A DNA stretch of 41,035 bases from an uncultured Oscillospiraceae bacterium (GCA_910587645.1 CAJUNA010000022.1:1-41035); one strand, 5' to 3'. Positions 30,598-38,928 are shown, counted from the first letter of the stretch. The notes: generated by a model from the sequence alone, not told the origin. Numbers and translations are program-made.

Positions 30598-31467
30598 ATG
30601 AGCGAAAACGAGAAAAAAGAAAAGCCCGAAAAGGCTAAGAAAGAAAAGAAGCCCAAAAAAGAAAAAGCCGCCAAGACCAAGGTTTGCCCTTCGTGCAAGG
30701 CGGAGATCCCTAAAAACGCGAAGCTCTGTCCCCATTGCGCCGCCAAGCAGCCGAAAAAATTCCCGGTAGTCATTGCGGCGGTGTTAGCGGCGGTACTGCT
30801 GCTGGCAGGGCTGTCAGTGTCGGTTTTTGTGTTCCATTTCCCCATTGACCCGCCCTTTGAGCTGCCCTTTGGTAAGGCCCTGTCCGAGACAGAGCTGGGC
30901 CAGACCATGGAGGTCACCAGCAAGCAGGAGGAAGCGATTCTCGCCGTATTTGAGCAGTGCGGCATCTACCCGGTCCGGGAGGTAAAGCGGCTGGTATCCG
31001 ATGACGAGAGCGCCACCTACGCCATCAACGACGCGGAGACGGTCCACTTCCCGGATACCAAGGATGCGATCATTGTGGAGCTGAACAACAAGGATAAGAC
31101 AGTGCAGTCCATCGACTTCCAGAAGCATGCCGTCTACCGCAACGGCACGGTGGTCGCCCAAGCTACGGACTTCTACCTCAGTTCCGCCCAGCGGGATCAC
31201 TATCTGTCCATGTGCCTGACCGCTGTCAACGCCCGCCTGCCCCTGCCGGAAACGGCCAGCTACCCGGCCAAAAGCGGCTGGAACTACACCAGTGACGGCG
31301 ATAAGGTGACTGTGGAATCCACCGTTACCACCAAGGATGCCAACGGTACGCCGGTGACCCAAGCCTTTACGGTGGAGTTTGAGGAGGGTGAATTTGTCTC
31401 CGTCTCCATCGAGGCCCCCGTCTCTCAAGGAACAGACAAGGCCGCTGGGGAAACGGGAAATGACTGA
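30598..31467 (+). CDS. Zinc-ribbon protein with membrane helix and extracytoplasmic domain
   Basis: An unrecognised 289-residue protein. A Lys/Glu-rich N-terminus (1-28) precedes a four-Cys ribbon (C30, C33, C44, C47; KVCPSCKAEIPKNAKLCPHC in two halves), then one membrane helix (about 55-78) and a ~200-residue extracytoplasmic domain. The ATG at 30598 is used rather than the GTG at 30577, because AAAGAGG lies 7 nt upstream. It shares the ribbon-plus-helix idea with the 5513 gene. ProS follows 62 bp later with no terminator between, so they may be cotranscribed. Function unknown. Confidence 0.85.
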   Translation: MSENEKKEKPEKAKKEKKPKKEKAAKTKVCPSCKAEIPKNAKLCPHCAAKQPKKFPVVIAAVLAAVLLLAGLSVSVFVFHFPIDPPFELPFGKALSETELGQTMEVTSKQEEAILAVFEQCGIYPVREVKRLVSDDESATYAINDAETVHFPDTKDAIIVELNNKDKTVQSIDFQKHAVYRNGTVVAQATDFYLSSAQRDHYLSMCLTAVNARLPLPETASYPAKSGWNYTSDGDKVTVESTVTTKDANGTPVTQAFTVEFEEGEFVSVSIEAPVSQGTDKAAGETGND

Positions 31468-31529
31468 CGCGAAAAAGCCGGAGAATAAGCTTTTATTGAA
31501 ATAAACTTCAGATCAGGAGAGAAACTGCT

Positions 31530-32972
31530 ATGGCTAAAGATCAAAGACAGGTGGACGCCATTACCGCCCGGGATGTGGATTTTGCCCAATGGTTCACCGA
31601 TGTATGTAAAAAAGCTGAATTGATCGACTATTCCAGCATTAAGGGCATGTTCATTTACCGCCCCTACGGCTACGCCATCTGGGAAAACATGCAGAAGGAG
31701 CTGGACCGCCAGTTTAAGGCTACCGGCCATGAAAATGTGGCGATGCCGATGCTCATTCCCGAGAGCCTGCTGCAAAAGGAAAAAGACCATGTGGAAGGCT
31801 TTGCGCCCGAATGCGCCTGGGTTACCTACGGCGGCAGCGAAAAGCTGGAGGAGCGTTACTGCATCCGGCCTACCAGCGAGACGCTGTTCTGCGAGCACTA
31901 TAAGAATATCATCCATTCCCACCGGGATCTGCCCAAGCTGTATAATCAGTGGTGCAGCGTTCTGCGCTGGGAGAAAACCAGCCGCCCCTTCCTGCGCCAC
32001 CGGGAGTTCCTGTGGCAGGAAGGCCATACGATGCATGCCACCGCAGAGGAAGCGGTGGAGGAAACGGTGCGGATTTTGAACCTTTACGCCAGTTTCTGTG
32101 AGGATTATCTGGCTATGCCTGTGACGAAGGGGCGTAAGACCGATAAGGAAAAGTTCTCCGGCGCGGAGGATACCTATTGTGTGGAGTGCATGATGCACGA
32201 CCGGAAAGCCTTGCAGGCCGGTACCAGCCATTACTTCGGCGATGGCTTTACCAAGGCCTTTGACATCGCTTTTACCGGCGCGGATAATCAGCTTCATCAT
32301 CCCCATCAGACAAGCTGGGGCGTTTCTACGCGGCTCATTGGCGGCATCATTATGACCCACGGTGATGACAACGGCTTAGTGCTGCCCCCCCGGGTAGCGC
32401 CGGTTCAGGTGGTTGTCCTGCCGATCGCGATGCACAAGGGCGGCGTGCTGGAAAAAGCGCGGGAGTTGAAGGAGCGGCTGGAAAAGGCCGGCCTGCGGGT
32501 TAAGCTGGATGACAGCGATAAGGCTCCCGGCTGGAAATTCGCCGAGTATGAAATGCGGGGCGTCCCCCTGCGTGTGGAAATCGGCCCAAAGGACATTGAG
32601 AAGGAGCAGTGCTGCGTTGCGCGGCGGGATACCGGGGAAAAGGTCTTTGTCCCCCTCGCCCAGTTGGAGGAAACGGCGGCAAAGCTGCTGGACGATATCC
32701 ATGACAATATGTTCGCCATAGCCAAAAGGAACCTGGAGGACAATACCTTTGCGGCGGAAACCCTGGAGGAGGTCAAGGCTCTGGTGGAGAAGAACAGCGG
32801 CGGGTTTATCCACACCAAATGGTGTGGGGAGCGGGCCTGCGAAATGGCAATGAAGGAAAAAGCGGGGGTCACCTCCCGCTGCATTCCCCTGGAGCAGTCC
32901 GGGACTACGGGGAAATGCCCTGTCTGCGGGAAGGACTGTACCACAGACATCATCTGGGGTGTAGCGTATTAA
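31530..32972 (+). CDS. proS: Prolyl-tRNA synthetase, short archaeal/eukaryote-like type
   Basis: ProS charges tRNA-Pro. The 480-residue length and lack of the bacterial editing insertion place it in the archaeal/eukaryote-like class found in many clostridia. Class II motifs are visible: motif 2 RWEKTSRPFLRHREFLWQE (given here as RWEKTSRPFLRHREF) and the GTSHYFG, HQTSWGVSTR strands. The C-terminal extension has Cys residues near the end (GKCPVCGKDC) and terminates in WGVAY, as in zinc-containing ProRS. CAGGAG precedes the ATG. A strong terminator follows. Confidence 0.96.
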   Translation: MAKDQRQVDAITARDVDFAQWFTDVCKKAELIDYSSIKGMFIYRPYGYAIWENMQKELDRQFKATGHENVAMPMLIPESLLQKEKDHVEGFAPECAWVTYGGSEKLEERYCIRPTSETLFCEHYKNIIHSHRDLPKLYNQWCSVLRWEKTSRPFLRHREFLWQEGHTMHATAEEAVEETVRILNLYASFCEDYLAMPVTKGRKTDKEKFSGAEDTYCVECMMHDRKALQAGTSHYFGDGFTKAFDIAFTGADNQLHHPHQTSWGVSTRLIGGIIMTHGDDNGLVLPPRVAPVQVVVLPIAMHKGGVLEKARELKERLEKAGLRVKLDDSDKAPGWKFAEYEMRGVPLRVEIGPKDIEKEQCCVARRDTGEKVFVPLAQLEETAAKLLDDIHDNMFAIAKRNLEDNTFAAETLEEVKALVEKNSGGFIHTKWCGERACEMAMKEKAGVTSRCIPLEQSGTTGKCPVCGKDCTTDIIWGVAY

Positions 32973-32981
32973 CCATGCCTT

Positions 32982-33019
32982 GAGGGCGGACCATGCCGGT
33001 CCGCCCTCTGTGGTTTTTT
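32982..33019 (+). terminator. Intrinsic terminator after proS
   Basis: GAGGGCGGACC (32982-32992) pairs perfectly with GGTCCGCCCTC (32998-33008), loop ATGCC, followed by TGTGG and six T to 33019. Confidence 0.92.
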
Positions 33020-33040
33020 CACAAAAATAGCAAATTATTG

Positions 33041-33069
33041 TTGACTTTTCCTGTGGATAGGCTTATACT
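33041..33069 (+). promoter_or_regulatory. Promoter of tdh
   Basis: TTGACT (33041-33046), 17 bp, TATACT (33064-33069), about 57 bp before tdh and directly after the proS terminator. Confidence 0.85.
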
Positions 33070-33125
33070 GTCCATAGTAGAAGAACGAATAAAACAAAAA
33101 TGTATTTTTTGGGAGGACGATTGTA

Positions 33126-34160
33126 ATGCAGCTCATGGACGCTTTGGTAAAACCCGCAGCAGGTGTTGGTTTGGAACTCCGGCAGGTTCCCGTTCCCGAG
33201 CCTGGCCCCGGAGAAGTGCTGATCAAGGTGCATAAAACCGCGATCTGCGGCACGGACGTACATATCTATAATTGGGATCCCTGGGCTACGGAGCATATCC
33301 GCCCCCCTATGGTCATCGGCCATGAGTATGTGGGCGAGGTGGCCAAGCTGGGCGCCGGCGTGTCCGGGCTGCATGTGGGCCAGCGGGTCAGCGGCGAAGG
33401 GCATATTACCTGCGGCCGCTGCCGGAACTGCCATACCGGCAACATCCAGTGGTGCAAGGACACCAAGGGCGTGGGCGTAGACCGGGACGGCGCCTTCGCG
33501 GAGTATGTCTGCATTCCGGAAAGCAATGTCATTATTATTGACGAGAGCCTGCCGGAGGATGTGGTGTCCTTCTTTGACGCTTTCGGCAACGCGACCCATA
33601 CCGCGCTGATGTGGAACCTGGTGGGCGAGGACGTGCTGATTACCGGCGCAGGCCCCATCGGCATCATCGCCGCGGGGATCTGCAAGTACGCCGGGGCGCG
33701 GCGGGTGGTTATCACCGATGTGAACGACTACCGGCTGGAGCTGGCCCGGAAAATGGGCGTGGACGCCGCTGTCAATGTCAAGTGCGAAGACCTGCCCTCC
33801 GTTATGCACAAGCAGGGATTGGTGGAAGGGTTCGACATCGGTCTCGAAATGAGCGGCAACGGCGCGGGCTTGCAGCAGATGATTTCCGTGATGCGCAACG
33901 GCGGCAAGATCAGCCTGCTGGGGATTTCCAATACGCCGGTGCCTATGGATATGAACAAGATCATTACCAAGGGATTGACCTTGCAGGGGATTTATGGCCG
34001 GAAGATGGATAACTGGCACCAGATGTCCTATATGGTGCAGGGCGGCCTGGACCTGTCCCCCGTTATCACCCACCGGTTCCATTACACACAGTTCGAGGAG
34101 GGCTTTGCCGCCATGAACAGCGGGAAGTCCGGGAAAGTGATTCTCGATTGGAGTAAATAA
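33126..34160 (+). CDS. tdh: L-threonine 3-dehydrogenase
   Basis: Tdh oxidises threonine to 2-amino-3-ketobutyrate with NAD+. The 344-residue zinc-dependent medium-chain dehydrogenase has the catalytic zinc ligands C41 (ICGTDVHIY) and H66-E67 (GHE), the structural zinc set C96, C99, C102, C110, and the Rossmann GAGPIGIIAAG. GGGAGG lies 9 nt before the ATG. The ligase that uses the product, kbl, is 263 bp downstream on the same strand. Confidence 0.96.
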   Translation: MQLMDALVKPAAGVGLELRQVPVPEPGPGEVLIKVHKTAICGTDVHIYNWDPWATEHIRPPMVIGHEYVGEVAKLGAGVSGLHVGQRVSGEGHITCGRCRNCHTGNIQWCKDTKGVGVDRDGAFAEYVCIPESNVIIIDESLPEDVVSFFDAFGNATHTALMWNLVGEDVLITGAGPIGIIAAGICKYAGARRVVITDVNDYRLELARKMGVDAAVNVKCEDLPSVMHKQGLVEGFDIGLEMSGNGAGLQQMISVMRNGGKISLLGISNTPVPMDMNKIITKGLTLQGIYGRKMDNWHQMSYMVQGGLDLSPVITHRFHYTQFEEGFAAMNSGKSGKVILDWSK

Positions 34161-34423
34161 ACCGCTTGTTATTCCGTTTTCAAGGTACAGCCGTTTGCAA
34201 CCGGCGCCGGGGATGTTCCAGGGAGATCAACCCCTGTGAGCGTTTTTGTTTGAACGCGCGAAGTTCCGGTAGGTGACGCTCGCTACACTAGCAGGCCGCA
34301 TTTGGCGGAAAGTTGCCGTGTTTTGTGCAACCTTTTGCAAAAAAATTTTTCCCGGCCCACTACCGCCCCCGCCGGTATAAAAACTTGCCCTGTGCGGCAG
34401 GAGATTATGAGGAGGAATTTATC
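34161..34423 (+). other. tdh-kbl intergenic, no gene found
   Basis: I find only short inverted repeats here, such as GCGTT with AACGC in a T-rich stretch near 34238-34255, and a possible -10 TATAAA near 34376. Neither amounts to a recognised riboswitch, tRNA or terminator. Cotranscription of kbl with tdh is possible but not shown. Confidence 0.4.
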
Positions 34424-35611
34424 ATGAAGCAGGCTTTGGAAAAATACCGCAAGGAATTGGACGCCATTAAAGAGGCGGGAACCTGGAAGGGCGAACGGAT
34501 TATTACGACCCCCCAGAAGTCCAGGATTGATACGACTGCCGCGAAGGAAGTCGTGAATATGTGCGCGAACAACTACCTGGGCCTCTCGAACCGCCCGGAG
34601 CTGATCGCGGCCGCGAAGGAGAGTTACGATAAGTGGGGCTTCGGCCTCAGCTCCGTGCGGTTTATCTGCGGCACCCAGTCTATCCATAAGGAATTGGAAG
34701 GGAAATTGGCGGAGTTCCTGGGCATGGATGACGTTATCCTCTATTCCTCCTGCTTCGACGCCAACGGGGGCCTGTTTGAAACCCTCCTGGGGCCGGACGA
34801 TGCCATTATCTCCGATGAGCTGAACCATGCCTCCATTATCGATGGCGTACGGCTCTGCAAGGCAAAGCGGTTCCGCTATAAGAACAATAACATGGAAGAC
34901 CTGCGCGCGCAGTTGGAAGCCGCCAGGGACGCCGGGTGCCAGGTCAAGCTCATCGCGACCGACGGCGTGTTTTCCATGGATGGCTATGTCGCGAATTTGA
35001 AGGGGGTCTGCGACCTCGCTGACGAGTTCGATGCGCTGGTGATGGTCGATGACAGCCACGCCACCGGCTTTATGGGCGATACCGGACGGGGTACGCCGGA
35101 GTTCTGCGGCGTGCGGGACCGCGTTGATATTATTACCGGCACCTTTGGAAAGGCGCTGGGCGGCGCGTCCGGCGGCTTTACCGCCGCGCGGCAGGAAATC
35201 GTTGATTTGCTGCGGCAGAGAAGCCGGCCCTACCTCTTCTCCAATACCGTTGCCCCCGCTATCTGCGCCGCGACGATTAAGACCATTGAGCTGCTGTCCG
35301 CTTCTACGGAGCTGCGGGATAAGGTGCATGAAAATACCGCCTACTTCCGGGAGAAAGTCAGCGCACTGGGCTTCGATGTGCTGGAGGGGAACCACCCCAT
35401 CGTGGCCGTGATGCTCTATGACGCCAAGGTGGCCGGGGAGTTTGCTTCCCGGATGCTGGAGAAGGGCGTGTATGTGGTCGGGTTCAGCTATCCCGTGGTA
35501 CCCCAGGGGAAGGCCAGGATCCGGACCCAGGTGTCCGCCGGGCACACGAAGGAGGATCTGGATTTTGCCGTCCAGTGCTTCAAGGAAGTTAAGGCCGAAA
35601 TGGGGATTTGA
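34424..35611 (+). CDS. kbl: Glycine C-acetyltransferase (2-amino-3-ketobutyrate CoA ligase)
   Basis: Kbl cleaves 2-amino-3-ketobutyrate with CoA to glycine and acetyl-CoA, completing threonine breakdown begun by Tdh. The 395-residue PLP enzyme of the alpha-oxoamine synthase group has D210 in MVDDSHATG and the PLP-binding Lys K243 in TGTFGKALGGASGG. The long frame opens upstream at 34313, but ATG at 34424 has GGAGG at the right distance. A TATAAA (34376-34381) lies ~45 bp ahead but lacks a good -35. The 263-bp gap after tdh holds no gene or clear riboswitch. Confidence 0.95.
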   Translation: MKQALEKYRKELDAIKEAGTWKGERIITTPQKSRIDTTAAKEVVNMCANNYLGLSNRPELIAAAKESYDKWGFGLSSVRFICGTQSIHKELEGKLAEFLGMDDVILYSSCFDANGGLFETLLGPDDAIISDELNHASIIDGVRLCKAKRFRYKNNNMEDLRAQLEAARDAGCQVKLIATDGVFSMDGYVANLKGVCDLADEFDALVMVDDSHATGFMGDTGRGTPEFCGVRDRVDIITGTFGKALGGASGGFTAARQEIVDLLRQRSRPYLFSNTVAPAICAATIKTIELLSASTELRDKVHENTAYFREKVSALGFDVLEGNHPIVAVMLYDAKVAGEFASRMLEKGVYVVGFSYPVVPQGKARIRTQVSAGHTKEDLDFAVQCFKEVKAEMGI

Positions 35612-35622
35612 TCGGATTTTGA

Positions 35623-35653
35623 AAGAACCGCCCGCATTTTGCGGGCGGTTCTT
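35623..35653 (+). terminator. Terminator after kbl
   Basis: A perfect 14-bp stem, 35623-35636 (AAGAACCGCCCGCA) with 35640-35653, and a 3-nt loop. It lies 11 bp after the kbl stop. The stem ends in TTCTT instead of a clear U-run. Confidence 0.8.
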
Positions 35654-35691
35654 GACGTGCTTAAAGCAATGTGCCTAATTTCTGGAAAATT

Positions 35692-35717
35692 AAGAGAACA
35701 TTAAACATAGTTCTCTT
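35692..35717. promoter_or_regulatory. Operator-like inverted repeat over the GT2-GtrA promoter
   Basis: AAGAGAAC (35692-35699) and GTTCTCTT (35710-35717) are perfectly complementary across 10 bp and overlap the -35 at 35716. This position suits a repressor site. Confidence 0.55.
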
Positions 35718-35744
35718 GCGAACTTAAAACAGATGGCTTATAAT
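35716..35744 (+). promoter_or_regulatory. Promoter of the GT2-GtrA and acyltransferase genes
   Basis: TTGCGA (35716-35721), 17 bp, perfect TATAAT (35739-35744). The start codon is ~118 bp further on, giving a long leader. Confidence 0.75.
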
Positions 35745-35767
35745 CACTCATACAGGGGAGAATACCA

Positions 35768-35811
35768 GCGGAGGGCCCTCCGCTGCTCCGGACGGCAATC
35801 CGTCCGGAGCA
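35768..35811 (+). promoter_or_regulatory. Two adjacent hairpins in the leader of the GT2-GtrA gene
   Basis: GCGGAGGG directly followed by CCCTCCGC is a perfect 16-bp palindrome (35768-35783). It is immediately followed by a 12-bp stem, TGCTCCGGACGG (35784-35795) with CCGTCCGGAGCA (35800-35811), loop CAAT. Both lie in the transcribed leader and no U-run follows. Confidence 0.6.
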
Positions 35812-35862
35812 GAACCACTGCCCCCTGGAAGCCTTTGTGGAGGATGGACAGGAGTTGTGCCT

Positions 35863-36966
35863 ATGTGTGTGGAGTATCGGGCTTTGGCCCGTTGTATCGT
35901 GGTCATTCCCGCGCTGGAACCGGATGGGACGCTGGCGGATTACGCGGCATCCCTGCTGGAGCGGGGGGCGGAGCAGGTGGTAGTCGTGGACGATGGAAGC
36001 TCGGATGCCTGCCGGGATGTTTTTGGGAGGATAGACGGCCTTTCGGGCTGCACTGTCCTGCGCCACCAGGTCAACCAGGGCAAGGGAAGGGCGATGAAGG
36101 ACGCCTTCGCGTACATCCTGGGACAGCCCCAATGGGAGGGCTGCGCTGTGGTGACGGCGGACGCCGATGGACAGCACACCATAGAGGATGTCTGCGCTGT
36201 GGGCCAGGCCGCCTTGGAGAAGGCGGATGCCCTGGTGCTGGGCGTCAGGGATTTGTCCCTGCCCCAGGTGCCGCCAAAGTCCAGGGTGGGAAACCGGATT
36301 TCCAGTTGGGCCTTTCGGACCCTTTACGGGCCGCGGCTGGGGGATACGCAGACCGGCCTGCGGGGCATTCCCTGGGATCTGTTGGAATGGTGCGGCAGGA
36401 TCCGGGGGGAACGGTATGAGTATGAAATGAATCAGCTCATCCGCGCCGCGCGGGAGAAAATTGAGCTGCGGCAGGTGGGCATCCAGGTGGTCTATTACAA
36501 CAATAATGAGGGAACCCATCTGCGGGCCGTCCGGGATTCCTGGCGGGTGGCGCTTATTTTGGTGTCTGGGCTGGGGTGGTATACCGTGTCCTCGGCGCTG
36601 TCGGCTGTGTCGGATGTGGCTGCGTTCTGGCTTTGCAGCGCGGTGGTCTTCCGCCCCTTGTCGGAATTGGCCTGTTATTGGTGGTCCACGCTGTCGGCAC
36701 GGGCGCTGTCATCGGCGCTGAATTATACCCTCAACCGGCGGTATGTCTTTGGCGGGAATCCGAGCTGGCGGACGATGCTGCGGTACTACTGTCTGTGGGG
36801 CGGGCAGCTGATGTGCTCCTATCTGCTCCTGCTGCTGCTCGACTGGCTGCTGCCGGGGATATGGCCAACGGCGAACAAGGCGGCGGGGGATATTATCCTG
36901 GCGATATGCAGCTATCAGATTCAAATGCACTGGGTATTTCGAGAGGAGGGTCCCCATGCGGGGTAA
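35863..36966 (+). CDS. Glycosyltransferase family 2 fused to a GtrA membrane domain
   Basis: A 367-residue two-part protein. The N-terminal ~230 residues are a GT-A fold glycosyltransferase of the dolichol/polyprenyl-phosphate sugar type, with VVDDGSSDA (42-49), TADADGQH (98-105; the metal-binding Asp motif) and QTGLRGIP. The C-terminal ~135 residues form about four membrane helices of the GtrA/flippase-like family. This pair would load a sugar on a polyprenyl carrier and flip or hold it in the membrane. ATG at 35863 is preferred to an upstream GTG because CAGGAG lies 8 nt ahead. The next gene overlaps by 11 nt. Confidence 0.88.
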   Translation: MCVEYRALARCIVVIPALEPDGTLADYAASLLERGAEQVVVVDDGSSDACRDVFGRIDGLSGCTVLRHQVNQGKGRAMKDAFAYILGQPQWEGCAVVTADADGQHTIEDVCAVGQAALEKADALVLGVRDLSLPQVPPKSRVGNRISSWAFRTLYGPRLGDTQTGLRGIPWDLLEWCGRIRGERYEYEMNQLIRAAREKIELRQVGIQVVYYNNNEGTHLRAVRDSWRVALILVSGLGWYTVSSALSAVSDVAAFWLCSAVVFRPLSELACYWWSTLSARALSSALNYTLNRRYVFGGNPSWRTMLRYYCLWGGQLMCSYLLLLLLDWLLPGIWPTANKAAGDIILAICSYQIQMHWVFREEGPHAG

Positions 36967-37639
36967 GCTCTTTTATTTCAGCCGGTTCTTTATCCGGCTC
37001 CTTGTAGGCCACTGGAGGGCGGATGTCTCGGAGCGTAAGGGGGCGGCTGTTTATGTGTGCAGCCACCATAATCTTCTGGGGCCTCTGGCGGCGATGTGCT
37101 GGCTTCCGGTGGAGGTGCGGCCTTGGACGCTCCATGTCTTTCTGGAGCGGGAAGCCTGCGCAAGGCACTACCGGGAATACACCTACTCAAAGCGGTTCGG
37201 GATGCCGAAGTTTTTGGCGGCCGCAGCCGCGTGGATGACCTCCGGGTATGTAAGCGCCCTGATGCGCTCGATGTCCGCTATCCCGGTCTACCGGGGGTCG
37301 GTGCGGATCGGGACGACCTTCAAGGAGACCGTTGCTGCCCTCCAAGCAGGGGAAAGTGTATTGATTTTCCCGGATGTGGATTATACTGACGATTCCGGCG
37401 GGATCGGGGAGGTATACGATGGATTTTTGCTGCTGGAGCGGTTTTGGCGGAAAAAGTCAGAGGAGCCGCTGGAGTTTGTGCCGCTGCGGATGGACACCGC
37501 TTCCAGAAGGATCACCGAGGGACGCGCTGTCCGGTTTGACCGGAACGCGGAATGGAAAGCGGAAATGAAACGCGTCAGGGAAGCCCTGCGGACGGAGATC
37601 AACCGGGATGCGCAGCCCAAGCTCTGGATGGAGGGGTAG
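36956..37639 (+). CDS. PlsC-like lysophospholipid acyltransferase family protein
   Basis: A 227-residue protein in the lysophospholipid acyltransferase fold. The first block reads CSHHNLLGPL (35-44); a canonical acyltransferase has H-x4-D, but here Gly42 (or Pro43) takes the place of Asp. The later blocks AIPVYRGSV and SVLIFPDVDYTDD resemble the substrate-binding FPEG region. The missing Asp means that catalysis by the usual mechanism is doubtful. The ATG overlaps the GT2-GtrA gene, with GAGGAGGG upstream, so the two are coupled. A role in glycolipid or membrane-anchor assembly is inferred from context. Confidence 0.72.
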   Translation: MRGKLFYFSRFFIRLLVGHWRADVSERKGAAVYVCSHHNLLGPLAAMCWLPVEVRPWTLHVFLEREACARHYREYTYSKRFGMPKFLAAAAAWMTSGYVSALMRSMSAIPVYRGSVRIGTTFKETVAALQAGESVLIFPDVDYTDDSGGIGEVYDGFLLLERFWRKKSEEPLEFVPLRMDTASRRITEGRAVRFDRNAEWKAEMKRVREALRTEINRDAQPKLWMEG

Positions 37640-37674
37640 GGCTGTGGTAAATAATCTGGCAGATATCATTAGTT

Positions 37675-37712
37675 AGAGACGCCGCCTGGTGGGCGGCGTC
37701 TCTGGATTTTTT
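37675..37712 (+). terminator. Intrinsic terminator after the acyltransferase-like gene
   Basis: AGAGACGCCGCC (37675-37686) pairs perfectly with GGCGGCGTCTCT (37692-37703), loop TGGTG, followed by GGA and six T. Confidence 0.92.
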
Positions 37713-37726
37713 AAGGCTGCGCGGGT

Positions 37727-38698
37727 TCAGGCAGAGCAGACAGGCTCGCGGCTCAGATCCAGGGAAGCGATCGCTTCCTTCATCTGGGCGGCGGAATTAT
37801 GGAGCGCGTACTCCTCATCGTTGCTGAGGGGGATCTCTAAAATTTCTTCCAATCCGCTGCGGCCTACAAGGGAGGGAATACTGAGCGCCAAACCTTCCAG
37901 GCCGTACTGCCCCTCCAGAACCACCGATATGGGCAGAACCGCGTGCTCGTCCTTCACGATGGACGCCGCGATGCGGCCCACCGCCATGGCAATGCCATAG
38001 CACGTGACGCCCTTGCGCCGGATAATCTCATAGGCGCTGTTGCGCACCTCGCAGTAAAGGCGGTCCATGTCTGTGCGGCTGAGCGCCTGGCCGCGGATGC
38101 GGCAGAAATCCTCTAGGGCCAGCCCGGATACGTTGGCCTCGCTCCATACCGCAAATTCACTGTCGCCGTGTTCCCCGGCAATGAAAGCATGGATGTTCCG
38201 GCTGTCTACCCGCAGCTCCTCCCCTAAAAGCTGCTTGAGCCGCCCGGTATCCAGCACTGTGCCGGAGCCGATGACCCGCTGGCGGGGATAGCCGGAGATC
38301 TTCCAGGCCGCGTAGGTCAGCACGTCCACCGGGTTGGAGACGATCAGCAGGATACCGCCAAAATCCCGGGCCTTGATCTCGTTAATGATAGACCGCATGA
38401 TAGCGATGTTCCGTCCAATCAGATCCAGGCGGGTTTCCCCCGGCTTCTGGTTGGCGCCGGCGGTGATGACCACCAGGGCGCAGTCCGTCAGATCGTCATA
38501 GGTTCCCGCTGTGATCTCCATGGTGGAGCCGTAGGGCAGGCCATCGCTGAGATCCATGGCCTCGCCCTCCGCCTTGGCTTGGTTGGCGTCCAGAAGGACT
38601 AGGCTGGAAAACAACCCCTGCTGTAAAAAACGGAAGGCGATGGACGCCCCCACAAACCCGCAGCCGATGACCGCCGCTTTTCTGGGATTTACACTCAT
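37727..38698 (-). CDS. ldh: L-lactate dehydrogenase
   Basis: LDH reduces pyruvate to L-lactate with NADH, a redox sink for fermentation. The 323 residues contain GCGFVGAS (12-19) for NAD, the substrate loop with R90 (KPGETRLDL), R153 (LDTGRL) and catalytic H177 in GEHGDSEF. The start is ambiguous: ATG at 38698 (12 nt from AGGAG) or TTG at 38704 (6 nt from it) gives two more residues. I use ATG because it gives the usual MSVNPRKAAVIG-like N-terminus. A MITE-like hairpin lies 36 bp upstream, so the promoter is unclear; none of good quality is seen. Confidence 0.95.
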   Translation of the reverse strand: MSVNPRKAAVIGCGFVGASIAFRFLQQGLFSSLVLLDANQAKAEGEAMDLSDGLPYGSTMEITAGTYDDLTDCALVVITAGANQKPGETRLDLIGRNIAIMRSIINEIKARDFGGILLIVSNPVDVLTYAAWKISGYPRQRVIGSGTVLDTGRLKQLLGEELRVDSRNIHAFIAGEHGDSEFAVWSEANVSGLALEDFCRIRGQALSRTDMDRLYCEVRNSAYEIIRRKGVTCYGIAMAVGRIAASIVKDEHAVLPISVVLEGQYGLEGLALSIPSLVGRSGLEEILEIPLSNDEEYALHNSAAQMKEAIASLDLSREPVCSA

Positions 38699-38733
38699 AG
38701 GCAAAATACGCTCCTGTTTCAGATGATGGTATT

Positions 38734-38898
38734 AGAACCTGTATTCATAGGCGTTTGACGCCGTCTGGGCGGGTCTTTTGCCGTCCTGCTGCGTTAAAAA
38801 ATCTTGAAATACACAAAGTATTCCTGCGATTTTTTTGCCTTGCAGGGCGGCAAAATCCCTCGCCCATCTGGCATCCCACGCCTACGAATACAGGTTCT
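38734..38898. mobile_element. MITE-like 165-bp hairpin element beside ldh
   Basis: Two imperfectly complementary halves occupy the whole ldh-MATE gap. The 20-bp ends match with one mismatch: AGAACCTGTATTC-A-TAGGCG at the left and its complement ending at 38898. Inner arms (GGGCGGGTCTTTTGCCG against the complement of CGGCAAAATCCCTCGCCC) match well, and GTATT/AATAC meets at the centre near 38815. TTA flanks both ends (38732-38734 and 38898-38900), as a 3-bp target duplication would. No open frame is inside. It fits a MITE or REP-type element; copy number in the genome is not visible here. Confidence 0.75.
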
Positions 38899-38928
38899 TA
38901 GTTGTGCCGCGTTTTTTGGATCTTATTC

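Noticed and set aside
34238..34300. Possible tRNA-like fold in the tdh-kbl gap
   Set aside because: No T-arm consensus (GGTTCRANYCC) or matching acceptor stem can be found.
34161..34423. tdh-kbl gap considered as a riboswitch or glycine-sensing leader
   Set aside because: I find no conserved glycine-riboswitch core and only weak, short inverted repeats.
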